Source: Pseudomonas sp. 2FG (lineage in GTDB: Bacteria > Pseudomonadota > Gammaproteobacteria > Pseudomonadales > Pseudomonadaceae). Taken from it: a stretch of DNA of 64,000 nt. Below, one piece after another: positions 8,275 to 17,390 of the stretch (positions are counted from its first letter, which is position 1; each line of letters starts with the position of its first letter). The position numbers and the translations under genes are program-made. The stretch lies in the NCBI RefSeq assembly GCF_005502935.1, contig NZ_SCMP01000014.1, positions 62,001-126,000 of the forward strand, given 5' to 3'. Below the pieces are notes generated by a model. It saw nothing but the letters and a program-made list of their open reading frames with translations. It had not been told where the DNA came from and searched no databases.

Positions 8275-9216
8275 TTAGCGCGCGTGGGGCAAAAACAGGT
8301 CAGCGAGCATCTGGTTGCGCGGCAGACCGGCCAAATACAGCCGGCGGGCGAAAGTTTCGACGCGGGCCGGGTGGCCGCAGAGTAAGGCGAGGGTTTGCCT
8401 TGAAACAAGGCGCAGTTCGGCCAAAGCCGCTGGCAACTCGGCCGCGTCGAGCAGTTCGACCTGCAGTTGCGGGTTGCGGCGGGCCAACTCGCTGAGTTCG
8501 GCGGCGAGGTAATGCTCGGACGCGTCGTGAGCCAGATGGATCAGCCGAATAGCGCCCCGATGATCCTGCCGCAAGGCTTCGCGCAGCACCCCGTACAGCG
8601 GCGCCAAACCGGTGCCGGCGGCCAGCAGCCAGAGCGGCCGCACCTGCCAGTCCGGGTCGTAATGCAGGGCGCCACCACGCAACTCGCCTAGGCGCAGCCC
8701 AGCCCCGGCCTTGAGCTGGCGCGCCGCATCGCTAAAGGCGCCGCTGTGGCGGCAATCCAGATGAAATTCCAGCCAGGGATCTTCATCCGGCAGGCTGGCC
8801 AGGGAATAGGGCCGCGCCACGCCCGTCGCGCTCCACAACACCAGGTGCTGACCCGCCTGATAGCGCAACGGCCGCTCGGGCAGCAAGCGCAGACGCAGCA
8901 CACTGGGGCTGAGCCAGGTACAACTCTCGACCCGTGCCGGCAAGCCATCGCGCAGGGGGTCGAACACCTCGACGCTCAGGTCTTCGACCACGCGGCATTG
9001 GCACGCCAGACGCCAGCCCTCCTCACGCCGCTGCGCCGCCAGCGCCTCGGGTTTGGCATCCAGCGGTTCGCCACGCACACAACGCACCAGGCAGGCATGA
9101 CAACTACCCGCGCGGCAGCTGTAGGGCACCGCGATACCCGCGCCGTGCAGGGCATCCAATAGGTTACTGGCCGGGGCCACAGTGCAACGCCGGCCGGCGA
9201 CACAGAGCTCAGGCAC
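8275..9216 (-). CDS. 2Fe-2S ferredoxin/FAD/NAD(P) oxidoreductase
   Basis: 313 residues if the GTG at 9216 is the start (reads MPELCVAG); an ATG at 9237 is possible but overlaps sadC more deeply. The N-terminal plant-type 2Fe-2S domain (about 1-80) has CRAGSCHACLVRC and a later Cys in ACQC. Then comes an FNR-like FAD domain with RPYSLAS (about 155) and an NAD domain with GTGLAPLYG (about 210). It resembles oxygenase reductases and CDP-6-deoxy-glucoseen reductase (PA4331). The gene start overlaps the sadC stop, so the two are translationally coupled. The electron acceptor is unknown. Confidence 0.85.
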   Translation of the reverse strand: MPELCVAGRRCTVAPASNLLDALHGAGIAVPYSCRAGSCHACLVRCVRGEPLDAKPEALAAQRREEGWRLACQCRVVEDLSVEVFDPLRDGLPARVESCTWLSPSVLRLRLLPERPLRYQAGQHLVLWSATGVARPYSLASLPDEDPWLEFHLDCRHSGAFSDAARQLKAGAGLRLGELRGGALHYDPDWQVRPLWLLAAGTGLAPLYGVLREALRQDHRGAIRLIHLAHDASEHYLAAELSELARRNPQLQVELLDAAELPAALAELRLVSRQTLALLCGHPARVETFARRLYLAGLPRNQMLADLFLPHAR

Positions 9217-10336
9217 CGCTGCCCGCCCACGCCGCATCGCAGCGGTTACGCCCGCCACGCTTGGCCCGGTAGAGTGCCTGGTCGGCCCGTTGCAGCGCCT
9301 CGTCGAGATCGTCGCCCATGGCCAGCAAGGTCAGGCCGGCCGACAAACTGATGCTATCCACCTGCACCCCGACCGGCTCGGCACTGGCAAAGGCTTCACG
9401 CAGGCGCTCGCAGCAGGCGGTGAACTGATCGGCATCGGTATTGGGTAACAACAACACAAACTCCTCGCCGCCATAGCGCGCCAATACATCGCCATCGCGC
9501 AGGCAGGCGCGCGCCACCGCGGCCAAGGTCTGCAGCACGCGATCGCCGACCGCATGGCCATAAACATCATTGATCCGTTTGAAGTGATCCAGGTCGATCA
9601 GCGCCAGACCATGCTGGCGCCCCGGTCGAAGGCTATCCAGCTCCCGCGCGGCAAGCCGGAGGAAATGCCGGCGATTGAACAGGCCGGTCAGTTCATCGGT
9701 TGCGACCAGATCTTCCAGTTGGCGCATCATGCCGCGCAGGGTGTCCTGGTGCGCCTGCAACGCGAAGCGCCGCTGGCGCATGCGCTGGCGCAGCGCCTGC
9801 ATATAACCGGCAAACAGGCTCAACCAAACCAGCACAAACAACAAGGCACAGACTTGCAACAACACCAGCCCCGGCTCGGCCAGGCGCAGCTGGTAGGCCT
9901 CCCAGAGGTTGATACCGGCGAAGCCGAAAAAAGCCAGGGCCGCGCAGCGGGCAAAGACCCGGGGCTGCAGCTGAAATACGCCAAACAGCAGAATCAGCAC
10001 ATAGATCACCAGCAGGGTGCCACGGGCGCTATCGAGCTGGGAAAGCAGGTAGGTCTGCCAAACCAGGGCTAACAGCACCTGCGGCTCGGTCAGGCTGGGG
10101 TCGCGGAACCGCAGGTTGTAGCCACTGATAAACACGACAAACAGCACGACCTGGCTGAGTACCACCAGAGCGCAGCCGATCAGCGCGGTGGACAATGGCG
10201 CACGGTACAGATCGCTGAGCAGCGTGATCCAGAACAACAACAAGCTGAGGCCGTAGGTCGCTACCGCCATGCCGAAACGCTTCAGCAACAGGCTTTGCAG
10301 GGCTCTATGCGTGACCCTTTCACTCGCGGTGCTCAT
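9209..10336 (-). CDS. sadC: membrane diguanylate cyclase, SadC-like
   Basis: 375 residues from the ATG at 10336 (reads MSTASERV). The first half has five or six hydrophobic helices (about 20-190) and ends in a basic/helical linker. The GGDEF domain covers about 205-375 with active site GGEEF near residue 286. An I-site RDGD lies exactly five residues before it, so product inhibition is expected. Family knowledge: SadC makes c-di-GMP at the inner membrane and promotes surface attachment in Pseudomonas. The placement between a ferredoxin reductase and fumA matches PA4332. Confidence 0.88.
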   Translation of the reverse strand: MSTASERVTHRALQSLLLKRFGMAVATYGLSLLLFWITLLSDLYRAPLSTALIGCALVVLSQVVLFVVFISGYNLRFRDPSLTEPQVLLALVWQTYLLSQLDSARGTLLVIYVLILLFGVFQLQPRVFARCAALAFFGFAGINLWEAYQLRLAEPGLVLLQVCALLFVLVWLSLFAGYMQALRQRMRQRRFALQAHQDTLRGMMRQLEDLVATDELTGLFNRRHFLRLAARELDSLRPGRQHGLALIDLDHFKRINDVYGHAVGDRVLQTLAAVARACLRDGDVLARYGGEEFVLLLPNTDADQFTACCERLREAFASAEPVGVQVDSISLSAGLTLLAMGDDLDEALQRADQALYRAKRGGRNRCDAAWAGSGA

Positions 10337-10570
10337 GGGTTTCATCCCGTACTGGCATCTTGCCGCCACTCTACCGCTGTGATCACAGAATGCCTAGTAC
10401 GCTGACTGCTGCATTAACCGACCAAGGTCTATTGTCGGCGGGTGCGCCGGGGGCAAACGCCGCGTTATACTGCCGCGCCTTTTTTGCCTTGCCTTTTTAC
10501 CTTGAGAGCCTGCGCCGGGTCGTGGTCCGGCGCGCCTTGATGTTCCCGTGTTTATAGAGGAGCGCGCCGC

Positions 10571-12094
10571 ATGACCGTGATCAAGCAAGACGACCTAATT
10601 CAGAGCGTCGCCGACGCCTTACAGTTTATCTCCTACTACCACCCGGTAGATTTTATTCAAGCCATGCATGAGGCCTATCTGCGTGAAGAGTCGCCGGCCG
10701 CACGCGACTCCATGGCGCAGATCCTGATCAACTCGCGCATGTGCGCCACCGGCCATCGGCCGATCTGCCAGGACACCGGCATAGTCACCGTCTTCGTTCG
10801 GGTCGGCATGGACGTGCGCTGGGATGGCGCCACCATGGGTCTCGACGACATGATCAACGAAGGCGTACGGCGCGCCTACAACCTGCCGGAAAACGTCCTG
10901 CGCGCCTCGATCCTGGCCGACCCGGCCGGCGCCCGCAAGAACACCAAGGACAACACCCCGGCGGTGATCCACTACAGCATCGTCCCCGGCGATAAGGTCG
11001 AGGTGGACGTCGCGGCCAAGGGCGGCGGCTCCGAAAACAAATCGAAGATGGCCATGCTCAACCCGTCCGACTCGATCGTCGACTGGGTGCTCAAGACCGT
11101 GCCGGAGATGGGCGCCGGCTGGTGCCCGCCGGGCATGCTCGGCATCGGCATCGGCGGCACCGCCGAGAAAGCCGCGGTGATGGCCAAGGAAGTGTTGATG
11201 GAATCCATCGACATCCACGAGCTGAAGGCCCGCGGCCCGCAGAACAAGATCGAGGAAATGCGCCTCGAGCTGTTCGACAAGGTCAACCAGTTGGGCATCG
11301 GCGCCCAGGGCCTGGGCGGTCTGACCACCGTGCTCGACGTCAAGATCATGGACTACCCGACCCACGCCGCCTCCCTGCCGGTGTGCATGATCCCCAACTG
11401 CGCCGCCACTCGTCACGCCCACTTCGTGCTCGACGGTACTGGCCCGGCCAGCCTGGAAGCGCCGCCGCTGGATGCCTACCCGGAGATCGTCTGGGAAGCC
11501 GGCCCCTCGGCCCGCCGTGTCGACCTCGACAGCATCACCCCGGAAGACGTGCAGAGTTGGCAGCCGGGCGAGACCATCCTGCTCAACGGCAAGATGCTCA
11601 CCGGCCGCGACGCCGCGCACAAGCGCATGGTCGAGATGCTGAACCAGGGCGAAACCTTGCCGGTGGACCTCAAGGGTCGCTTCATCTACTACGTCGGCCC
11701 GGTCGACCCGGTAGGCGACGAGGTGGTTGGCCCGGCCGGCCCGACCACCGCGACGCGGATGGACAAGTTCACCCGGCAGATCCTCGAGCAGACCGGCCTG
11801 CTGGGCATGATCGGCAAGTCCGAACGCGGGCCGATCGCCATCGAGGCGATCAAGGACAACAAGGCCGTCTACCTGATGGCCGTCGGCGGCGCCGCCTACC
11901 TGGTCGCCCAGGCGATCAAGAAGTCCAAGGTGCTGGCCTTCGCCGAACTGGGTATGGAAGCCATCTACGAGTTCGAAGTGAAGGACATGCCGGTGACCGT
12001 CGCGGTCGATGCCAAGGGCGAGTCGGTGCATATCACCGGCCCGGCGATCTGGCAGAAGAAGATCCATGACAGCCTGGCGGTGGAAGTGAAGTAA
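10571..12094 (+). CDS. fumA: class I fumarate hydratase (4Fe-4S)
   Basis: 507 residues, normal for class I fumarases. The N-terminal alpha domain has CQDTG with the first cluster Cys (about 66) and SLPVCMIPNCAATRHAHF for further cluster and substrate residues. The beta domain starts near LLNGKMLTGRDAAHKRM and ends with GPTTATRMDKF and a long Gly/Ala region. It interconverts fumarate and malate using an oxygen-sensitive 4Fe-4S cluster. The start is fixed by AGGAG at 10558. A hairpin terminator follows. Bases 10971-11735 are repeated as a fragment 21.8 kb downstream. Confidence 0.95.
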   Translation: MTVIKQDDLIQSVADALQFISYYHPVDFIQAMHEAYLREESPAARDSMAQILINSRMCATGHRPICQDTGIVTVFVRVGMDVRWDGATMGLDDMINEGVRRAYNLPENVLRASILADPAGARKNTKDNTPAVIHYSIVPGDKVEVDVAAKGGGSENKSKMAMLNPSDSIVDWVLKTVPEMGAGWCPPGMLGIGIGGTAEKAAVMAKEVLMESIDIHELKARGPQNKIEEMRLELFDKVNQLGIGAQGLGGLTTVLDVKIMDYPTHAASLPVCMIPNCAATRHAHFVLDGTGPASLEAPPLDAYPEIVWEAGPSARRVDLDSITPEDVQSWQPGETILLNGKMLTGRDAAHKRMVEMLNQGETLPVDLKGRFIYYVGPVDPVGDEVVGPAGPTTATRMDKFTRQILEQTGLLGMIGKSERGPIAIEAIKDNKAVYLMAVGGAAYLVAQAIKKSKVLAFAELGMEAIYEFEVKDMPVTVAVDAKGESVHITGPAIWQKKIHDSLAVEVK

Positions 12095-12111
12095 GCGCTG
12101 TCGCGTCACTG

Positions 12112-12140
12112 CAGAAGCCCGGCCCTGTGCCGGGCTTCTG
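12112..12140 (+). terminator. intrinsic-type hairpin after fumA
   Basis: CAGAAGCCCGG and CCGGGCTTCTG form an 11-bp perfect stem with a 7-base loop, 17 bp after the fumA stop. The T-tract is poor. The same right arm (CCGGGCTTCT) is found beside the truncated fumA copy near 33543. Confidence 0.75.
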
Positions 12141-12175
12141 CGTTTTCGGGAGGCAGGCAAGCGGTCGCGAGCGCT

Positions 12176-13213
12176 TCAGCGCCCCTTGCGCACGCCGGTA
12201 CGAAAGCGCCCCGGGGCCACGTCGAAGAACTCGCGAAAGCAGCGATAAAAGTGCGAGATGCTGACGAAGCCACAGGCTACGGCAATATCGGCGAGGGATT
12301 TGTTGGTCTGCTGCAGCAGTTGGCGTGCGCGAGTCAGGCGCAACTCCAGGTAATAGCGCGAAGGCGTGGCTTTGACGTGACGACAGAATTGGCGCTCGAG
12401 CTGGCGCCGGGAGATATCCGCGCAAGCGGCGATCTCATCGGCCGTCAGCGGCTCGTCGATATTGTTGTGCATCAGCTCCAGCGCCAGCTTAAGGGGCTGC
12501 GGCAGGGTCGGGTCGCAGTCGACTGCCACCACCGACACGTCCATGACCTCCTGCATCTTGTCGCAGCTCAGCACCTCCTCTACCGCGTGGACCAGGCTGT
12601 CGCCGCAATCGCGCTTGACCACCTCCAGCATCATGCCCAGCGAACTGTTCGCCCCGGCGCAACCTATCCGCTCGCGGTCCAGCACGAAGGCGTGGCTGGA
12701 CAACCTGACTTTGGGAAACAGCTCGGCCATCATTGCCCGGCCGTCGGGGTGAAAGGCACAGTCGTAGCCATCCAGCAGCCCCGCTTCGGCCAGAAAATAG
12801 GCACCGTTCCACAGCCCGCCGAGCATGGCACCGGTGCTGTCGGCCGAGCGCAGCTTGGCCCTGAGCAGCGGGTCGGCCTGCAACTGCACGCGAAAGCCGC
12901 CACAGACCACGATCAGGTGTTGCCGGCGCTCCTCCAGATCGACCAGGCGACAGCCCGCCGAGATGGCGATACCCAGGTCGCTGACAACCGCGTCCTCGCG
13001 ACCACCGACTACCAGTATTTCATAGAGCGGCACGGCGCTCATCAGGTTGGCCGTGACCAGGGCATCCACGGCGCCGGTAAACGCCATCATCGAGAAATTA
13101 TCCAGCAGCACGAAGGCAACCCGGTGCACAGCCATGGCCGGCTCGTCACGCAGCACCCGGTCGAGGTGCAGTCGGTTCTTGTCCTTCAGGACGCTCTCGA
13201 ACGACGATCTCAT
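12176..13213 (-). CDS. GlxA-type AraC-family transcriptional regulator
   Basis: 345 residues from the ATG at 13213 (MRSSFESV). An N-terminal DJ-1/PfpI-like domain (about 30-200, VAFVLLDNFSMMAFTGAVDAL) without evident enzymatic role is followed by a double AraC helix-turn-helix (about 240-340, containing DISRRQLERQF and FVSISHFYRCFREF). This architecture is that of GbdR, CdhR and ArgR-type regulators of amine and amino-acid catabolism in Pseudomonas. It lies at the distal end of the proVWX-MmgE-SDR gene run on the same strand, so it is the likely activator of that cluster. The ligand is unknown. Confidence 0.88.
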   Translation of the reverse strand: MRSSFESVLKDKNRLHLDRVLRDEPAMAVHRVAFVLLDNFSMMAFTGAVDALVTANLMSAVPLYEILVVGGREDAVVSDLGIAISAGCRLVDLEERRQHLIVVCGGFRVQLQADPLLRAKLRSADSTGAMLGGLWNGAYFLAEAGLLDGYDCAFHPDGRAMMAELFPKVRLSSHAFVLDRERIGCAGANSSLGMMLEVVKRDCGDSLVHAVEEVLSCDKMQEVMDVSVVAVDCDPTLPQPLKLALELMHNNIDEPLTADEIAACADISRRQLERQFCRHVKATPSRYYLELRLTRARQLLQQTNKSLADIAVACGFVSISHFYRCFREFFDVAPGRFRTGVRKGR

Positions 13214-13307
13214 CTGGCAACTCTCAAGCGGGAAGATTCCAACCCATGGTAAAGCCTGGACGGCCGGCGATGGCGGTGCAAAGCAGCGCGCCGTCGCGGC
13301 CGATGAC

Positions 13308-14066
13308 TCAGAACGGCAAGGGCAGCTTGGCGGTGCGCCCACCGTCGACCACCAATACCTGGCCCGTGATGAACGCCGCTTCGTCAGAGGCGAGGAACAC
13401 CACCGCTCCGCCGACGTCCCGGGGGGTGCCGGTACGGCCCGCCGGGTGCATGGCCAGCAGCCCCTTGCGGGCGCCGATAGGATCGTCCTGGGCATCGATG
13501 TAGGCGTCGCTCAGGTCGGAGTCGATCCAGCCCGGGGCAATGGCATTGCAGCGCACCCCGTCACGCCCCAGATCCACCGCCAGCGCCCGGGTCAAGCCAT
13601 GTATCCCGGCCTTGGACGCGCAGTAGGCGGCATGCTCGGGGTTGGCGCCGAGGCCCTCGATCGAGCCGATATTGATGATGCTGCCACCGCCACGTTGGCG
13701 CATCTGCGCCAGCAGTTCGCGAGCGAGGAATACCGGCGCGCGCAGGTTGACCGCCATCATGCAGTCCCAGTCCTGCTCGCTCATCGCCTCGATCGGCTGT
13801 TCGAACATGAAGCCGGCGTTGTTCACCAGCACATCGATGCCGCCGAGCAACTCGGCCGCGGCCTGGGCGATCCGGCGCGGGGCGCCGGACTCAGCCAGAT
13901 CCGCCTCGACGAAGAACACATCGGGATGGGCCGCCAGCTCGGTGTCCAGTGCCTGACGCTGGGCCACCAGTACTCGCGCGCCGGCGGCCAGGAGTTTCTC
14001 GGTGATGCCACGGCCGATGCCACGGCCGCCACCGGTTACCAGTGCATTTTTTCCAGTCAGTAACAT
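13308..14066 (-). CDS. short-chain dehydrogenase/reductase (SDR), first of two
   Basis: 252 residues from the ATG at 14066, which has GAGGAG five to ten bases upstream. Classical SDR: nucleotide motif TGGGRGIG (about 10-17), NNAG (about 84), catalytic Ser in NIGSIEG and YCASK (Tyr-x3-Lys). The C-terminus VVDGG is typical. Residues after the first strand include an Arg (VAQR), hinting at NADP, but this is uncertain. It follows the second SDR by only 10 bp and both follow an MmgE/PrpD gene, so they probably catalyse steps of one catabolic route. Substrate unknown. Confidence 0.88.
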   Translation of the reverse strand: MLLTGKNALVTGGGRGIGRGITEKLLAAGARVLVAQRQALDTELAAHPDVFFVEADLAESGAPRRIAQAAAELLGGIDVLVNNAGFMFEQPIEAMSEQDWDCMMAVNLRAPVFLARELLAQMRQRGGGSIINIGSIEGLGANPEHAAYCASKAGIHGLTRALAVDLGRDGVRCNAIAPGWIDSDLSDAYIDAQDDPIGARKGLLAMHPAGRTGTPRDVGGAVVFLASDEAAFITGQVLVVDGGRTAKLPLPF

Positions 14067-14076
14067 AATCGTCTCC

Positions 14077-14844
14077 TCAACCCGATACCGGCTTGGCACC
14101 AGTGACCTCGAGGGTTTCACCGGCGATGTAACGGGCCTCGTCCGAGGCCAGGAAGGCGATCACGTCGGCGATGTCTTCCGGCTCGGCGATACGCCCCAGG
14201 GGCACGCTCTTGTTCAGTTCCTCGACCGCCTTGTCCGGGTCCAGGCCGCGGCGGATGAAGCCGGTGCGGATCATCGGCGTATTGATCTCGTGCGGGCACA
14301 CGGCGTTGACGCGGATGCCCAGGGGCGCGCAGTCACGACCGAGGTTCTTACTTAGTGCTGCCACCGCGCCCTTGCTGGTGCAATAGGCGACATGCCCCGG
14401 CCCCGGATACACGCCCCACACTGAGGACGTATTAACGATGGCAGCGCCCGGCCGCCCCTTCATATGCGGGATGGCCGCGCGGCAGATGTAGAAGACCGCA
14501 TTGAGGTTCACGCCCATGGCGTCGAACCACATCTCGTCGGTGGTCTCCTCGATGGTGCCGCGCGGGATGATGCCGGCGTTGTTCAGCACTATGTCGAGGC
14601 CTCCAAAGGATTCCACGGCGGTGCTCACCAGGGTCTCGCAATAGCTCTTCTCGCGCAGGTCGCCGGCCAGGTAGCCGACCTCGGCGCCCAGGGCACGGGC
14701 CTGTTCGGCGATTCGCGCACAGCCAGCCTCTTCTCGATCGGAGAGCATCAGCCGTGCGCCCTCGCGGGCAAACAGCAGGGCCAAGGCCTGGCCGACGCCA
14801 CCGGCGGCGCCGGTGATCAGGGTTACTTTCTGCGCGAACTTCAT
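14077..14844 (-). CDS. short-chain dehydrogenase/reductase (SDR), second of two
   Basis: 255 residues. Motifs: TGAAGGVG (about 11-18), an Asp/Arg after the second strand (LSDRE) suggesting NAD, NNAG (about 89), NTSSVWG with the catalytic Ser and YCTSK. The start ATG overlaps the stop of the MmgE/PrpD gene (ATGA-type overlap) and has GGAG upstream. It shows only family-level likeness to the neighbouring SDR, so it is not a recent tandem copy. Probably oxidises a hydroxyl intermediate produced in the same pathway. Confidence 0.88.
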   Translation of the reverse strand: MKFAQKVTLITGAAGGVGQALALLFAREGARLMLSDREEAGCARIAEQARALGAEVGYLAGDLREKSYCETLVSTAVESFGGLDIVLNNAGIIPRGTIEETTDEMWFDAMGVNLNAVFYICRAAIPHMKGRPGAAIVNTSSVWGVYPGPGHVAYCTSKGAVAALSKNLGRDCAPLGIRVNAVCPHEINTPMIRTGFIRRGLDPDKAVEELNKSVPLGRIAEPEDIADVIAFLASDEARYIAGETLEVTGAKPVSG

Positions 14845-16226
14845 TGGACTGACTCCTTCTGCCGGGATTGACCAGGCACCAGCGCGGTACCTGGAGCAAC
14901 GAACAACAAGTCGAACAAGGCTTCACAGCTGGGGCTGGCAGCCAGCTCGGCAACTGCTCGCTCGATGGCCTGGCGCTGCGGCTCGCTCAGGCTGACGCCG
15001 GCCAGCAAATGGAACTTGGCGCTAAATTCGGCCCGGCTCATGGCCGTGGCCGGGTCGCCCTTGGCCGCGGTGATCGGACTCACGAAGTGCTGGTCGTCCT
15101 TGAGCCACAGCGAAACCCGCGAGAGGATCTCGTTGGGGAAGCGCGCCGACAGATCGTCGGCCTCGACGATCTCGATGCGCCGGCTGACGGCGAGGATGTC
15201 GGCGGCCTGGATCGCCGCACCGGTGACCTCCAGCGGACCGACCTGGCCCCGGGCCACCAGCGCCGCCAGCGGAAAGGCCAGGGCGTACTGCGCCTCGTCG
15301 GCGTTGGCCGGGGTGTGGCCCTGCAGGCGCATGGACTCGTGGAAGGTCTCGACCCGAATGCGTTCGACGGCCGCGCCGCCAATCTGCGGGTGCTCGGCCA
15401 ACAGCAAGGTCATAGCGGTCAGCGCCGGCTGCGCCCAGCGGCACACCGGCCAGGGCTTGAAGTACTGCGCGTCGATCTCCCAGCGCTGGCCGAGGTCGTG
15501 CCACTGGGCGGCCACGGCCGTGCTTTCGACGGTTTCGGCCGGCGCGCCGGTGACCCCGGCCTGGGCCAACAGCAGGGCGTTGAGCCCGGCATAGGCGCCG
15601 GCGCCGTGGGCATCGCGCAGCATCGAGGGGTGATCGACCAGGCGCATCATCGGGCAGCGCGGACCGAAGTACTCGGCGATGCCCAGGGCATGGCGAAAGG
15701 TCTGCTCGTCCAGCCCCAGCAAGCGGGCGCCGGCACAGACCACGCCAAGCCCGGAGAAGGAACCGGAGGCATGGTACTCGGGCGCCGTGGCCATCAGCGC
15801 GGCCCCGGCGCGCAGCGCCGTCTCGTAGCCGATGCACAGCGCACCGAGCAGCTCCTCGCCACTGATGGCCCGACCCTGCTGGCGACAGGCGTCGACCAAT
15901 GCCAGCACCGCCGGCACCACGGTGGCGCCGGCATGGCCCTTGGAGGTGAAGTGGCCCTCATGGGCATCCAGGCTATCCACGCTGAAGCCGCCGGCCCAGC
16001 CCGCGCCCAGCGGATGCACCGGGCGGCCGTCGAACAACAGGCGGCTGGCCAGGGCGCCGGCCGGGTAGTGGTCGACGGCGTACTGCCTGAGAATCTGGCT
16101 GGTCTGGTTGTCGCGGGCGCCGGCGGCGACCCCGAGGATATCCAGCAGACAGGTCTGCAGCAGCTCGCGGGTATGCCGTGGCGCCTGGCTGAAATTGAAA
16201 TCACGGACGAATGAATAGAGCGACAT
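14841..16226 (-). CDS. MmgE/PrpD family protein
   Basis: 461 residues, the family's usual length. The N-terminal all-helical domain contains CLLDILGVAAGAR and the stretch HEGHFTSKGHAGATVVPAVL, the hallmark region in 2-methylcitrate dehydratase, aconitate decarboxylase and iminodisuccinate epimerase. A smaller C-terminal alpha/beta domain follows (about 280-440). Members act on tricarboxylates or related carboxylates by elimination, decarboxylation or epimerisation. Here it is coupled to two SDRs and lies after proX, separated by a terminator. The exact reaction cannot be called. Confidence 0.85.
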   Translation of the reverse strand: MSLYSFVRDFNFSQAPRHTRELLQTCLLDILGVAAGARDNQTSQILRQYAVDHYPAGALASRLLFDGRPVHPLGAGWAGGFSVDSLDAHEGHFTSKGHAGATVVPAVLALVDACRQQGRAISGEELLGALCIGYETALRAGAALMATAPEYHASGSFSGLGVVCAGARLLGLDEQTFRHALGIAEYFGPRCPMMRLVDHPSMLRDAHGAGAYAGLNALLLAQAGVTGAPAETVESTAVAAQWHDLGQRWEIDAQYFKPWPVCRWAQPALTAMTLLLAEHPQIGGAAVERIRVETFHESMRLQGHTPANADEAQYALAFPLAALVARGQVGPLEVTGAAIQAADILAVSRRIEIVEADDLSARFPNEILSRVSLWLKDDQHFVSPITAAKGDPATAMSRAEFSAKFHLLAGVSLSEPQRQAIERAVAELAASPSCEALFDLLFVAPGTALVPGQSRQKESVQ

Positions 16227-16260
16227 GCGGCTACTCCACAGACGAGGCTCGAATCAACAG

Positions 16261-16286
16261 AAAAAAAGGCGCCCATCAGGGGCGCC
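16261..16286 (-). terminator. intrinsic terminator after proX (minus strand)
   Basis: Read on the minus strand, GGCGCCC and GGGCGCC arms enclose a four- to five-base loop and are followed by seven T residues (the A-run at 16261-16267). It lies 29 bp after the proX stop and before the MmgE/PrpD gene, so the importer and the enzyme genes are partly uncoupled. Confidence 0.85.
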
Positions 16287-16314
16287 AAAAAGGTTTGTAG
16301 CCTGAGCCTAGGAC

Positions 16315-17346
16315 TCAGTTGGCGGCGGCGCGGGAAGCAGCCAGCCAGGCATCGAACTGCTCGCGGTGCGCGGCGACCCACTCGGCGGCATGCCGCTCGA
16401 TATCGGCGGTGCTGTTCTCGCCGTTCTGCATCTTCAGGTTCTGTGCGCTCTCGTCGTCGGTGGTGATCTGCACCAGGGAGAGGAACTTCAGGGCCGCCGG
16501 ATTCTCTTCGGCGAAGTCCTTGTTCAGCACGGCCTTCACGGTATCCACGGCGAAGCCCAGGTTCTTGCCGTTGAAGCTGGTGTTGACGGTATTGTCGCCG
16601 CCCGGCAGGTCGGTATGCGGCACCTCCAGCCAGACCACATCCTGGCCTTCGACCAGCACGCCGGCGATCCACTGCGGCACCCAGGTGAAGTAGAGAATCG
16701 GCTGGCCCTCCTTGTAGCGGGCGATGGTGTCGGCCATCAGGGCGAAGTAGGAGCCGCGGTTGTGGCTGACGCTCTTCTCCAGGTCATAGGCCTTCATGTG
16801 ATGGTCGATCACCAGCTCGCAGCCCCAGCCCGGGTTGCAACCGGTGAGGTCGGCCTTGCCGTCGCCATTGGTGTCGAACAGCTTGGCGATCTCCGGCTTC
16901 TTCAGGTCGGTGAGGTACTTGATGTTGTGCGCATCGGCGGTCTTCTTGTCGATCAGGTAGCCCTGCAGCACGCCGGGGATCACATCGCCGGCCTTGACCA
17001 TGGTGTCATCGCCGCCGGCCTTCTTATAGAAGGTGTCGTGCAGCTTGTCCCACAGGTGCACGCTGAAATCCGCATCGCCGTAGGACAACGCCAGCATCAT
17101 GGTGGCGTATTCGGTTTCCTTGGGCTCCTTGACCTCGTAGCCCAGCTCGCGCAGGCCGGCCATGGCCAGCTCGCCGCGGAAACGCTCCTCGGCGATGCTC
17201 GGGAAGATCGGCGTCACCGCCACCCCCTGCCCCGGCTTCTCGGCCGAGGCGGCCTGGCCGTAGAGCGGCAGCAGGCCAAGGGATGCAACTGCGGCGCAGT
17301 GCAACAGCTTCTGGGTGAATCCACGCTTGTGCAACGTCATCGTCAT
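16315..17346 (-). CDS. proX: glycine betaine/proline-betaine ABC transporter substrate-binding protein
   Basis: 343 residues with a Sec signal peptide (about 1-33, ending GQAASA). OpuAC-type fold: VTPIFPSIAEERF near the mature start, SVHLWDKLHDTF, the ProX insertion DTNGDGKADLTGCNPGWGCE with two Cys that can form a disulfide, and LYFTWVPQWIAG. ProX proteins bind quaternary amines through a cage of aromatic residues; Trp is plentiful here. It is the third gene of a minus-strand proVWX operon. The neighbouring catabolic genes suggest uptake for nutrition rather than osmoprotection alone. The true ligand is not determined. Confidence 0.92.
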   Translation of the reverse strand: MTMTLHKRGFTQKLLHCAAVASLGLLPLYGQAASAEKPGQGVAVTPIFPSIAEERFRGELAMAGLRELGYEVKEPKETEYATMMLALSYGDADFSVHLWDKLHDTFYKKAGGDDTMVKAGDVIPGVLQGYLIDKKTADAHNIKYLTDLKKPEIAKLFDTNGDGKADLTGCNPGWGCELVIDHHMKAYDLEKSVSHNRGSYFALMADTIARYKEGQPILYFTWVPQWIAGVLVEGQDVVWLEVPHTDLPGGDNTVNTSFNGKNLGFAVDTVKAVLNKDFAEENPAALKFLSLVQITTDDESAQNLKMQNGENSTADIERHAAEWVAAHREQFDAWLAASRAAAN

Positions 17347-17390
17347 CTACCTCTTGTGGTTTTCTTGTCGGTTTAACGGGTGGACAGATT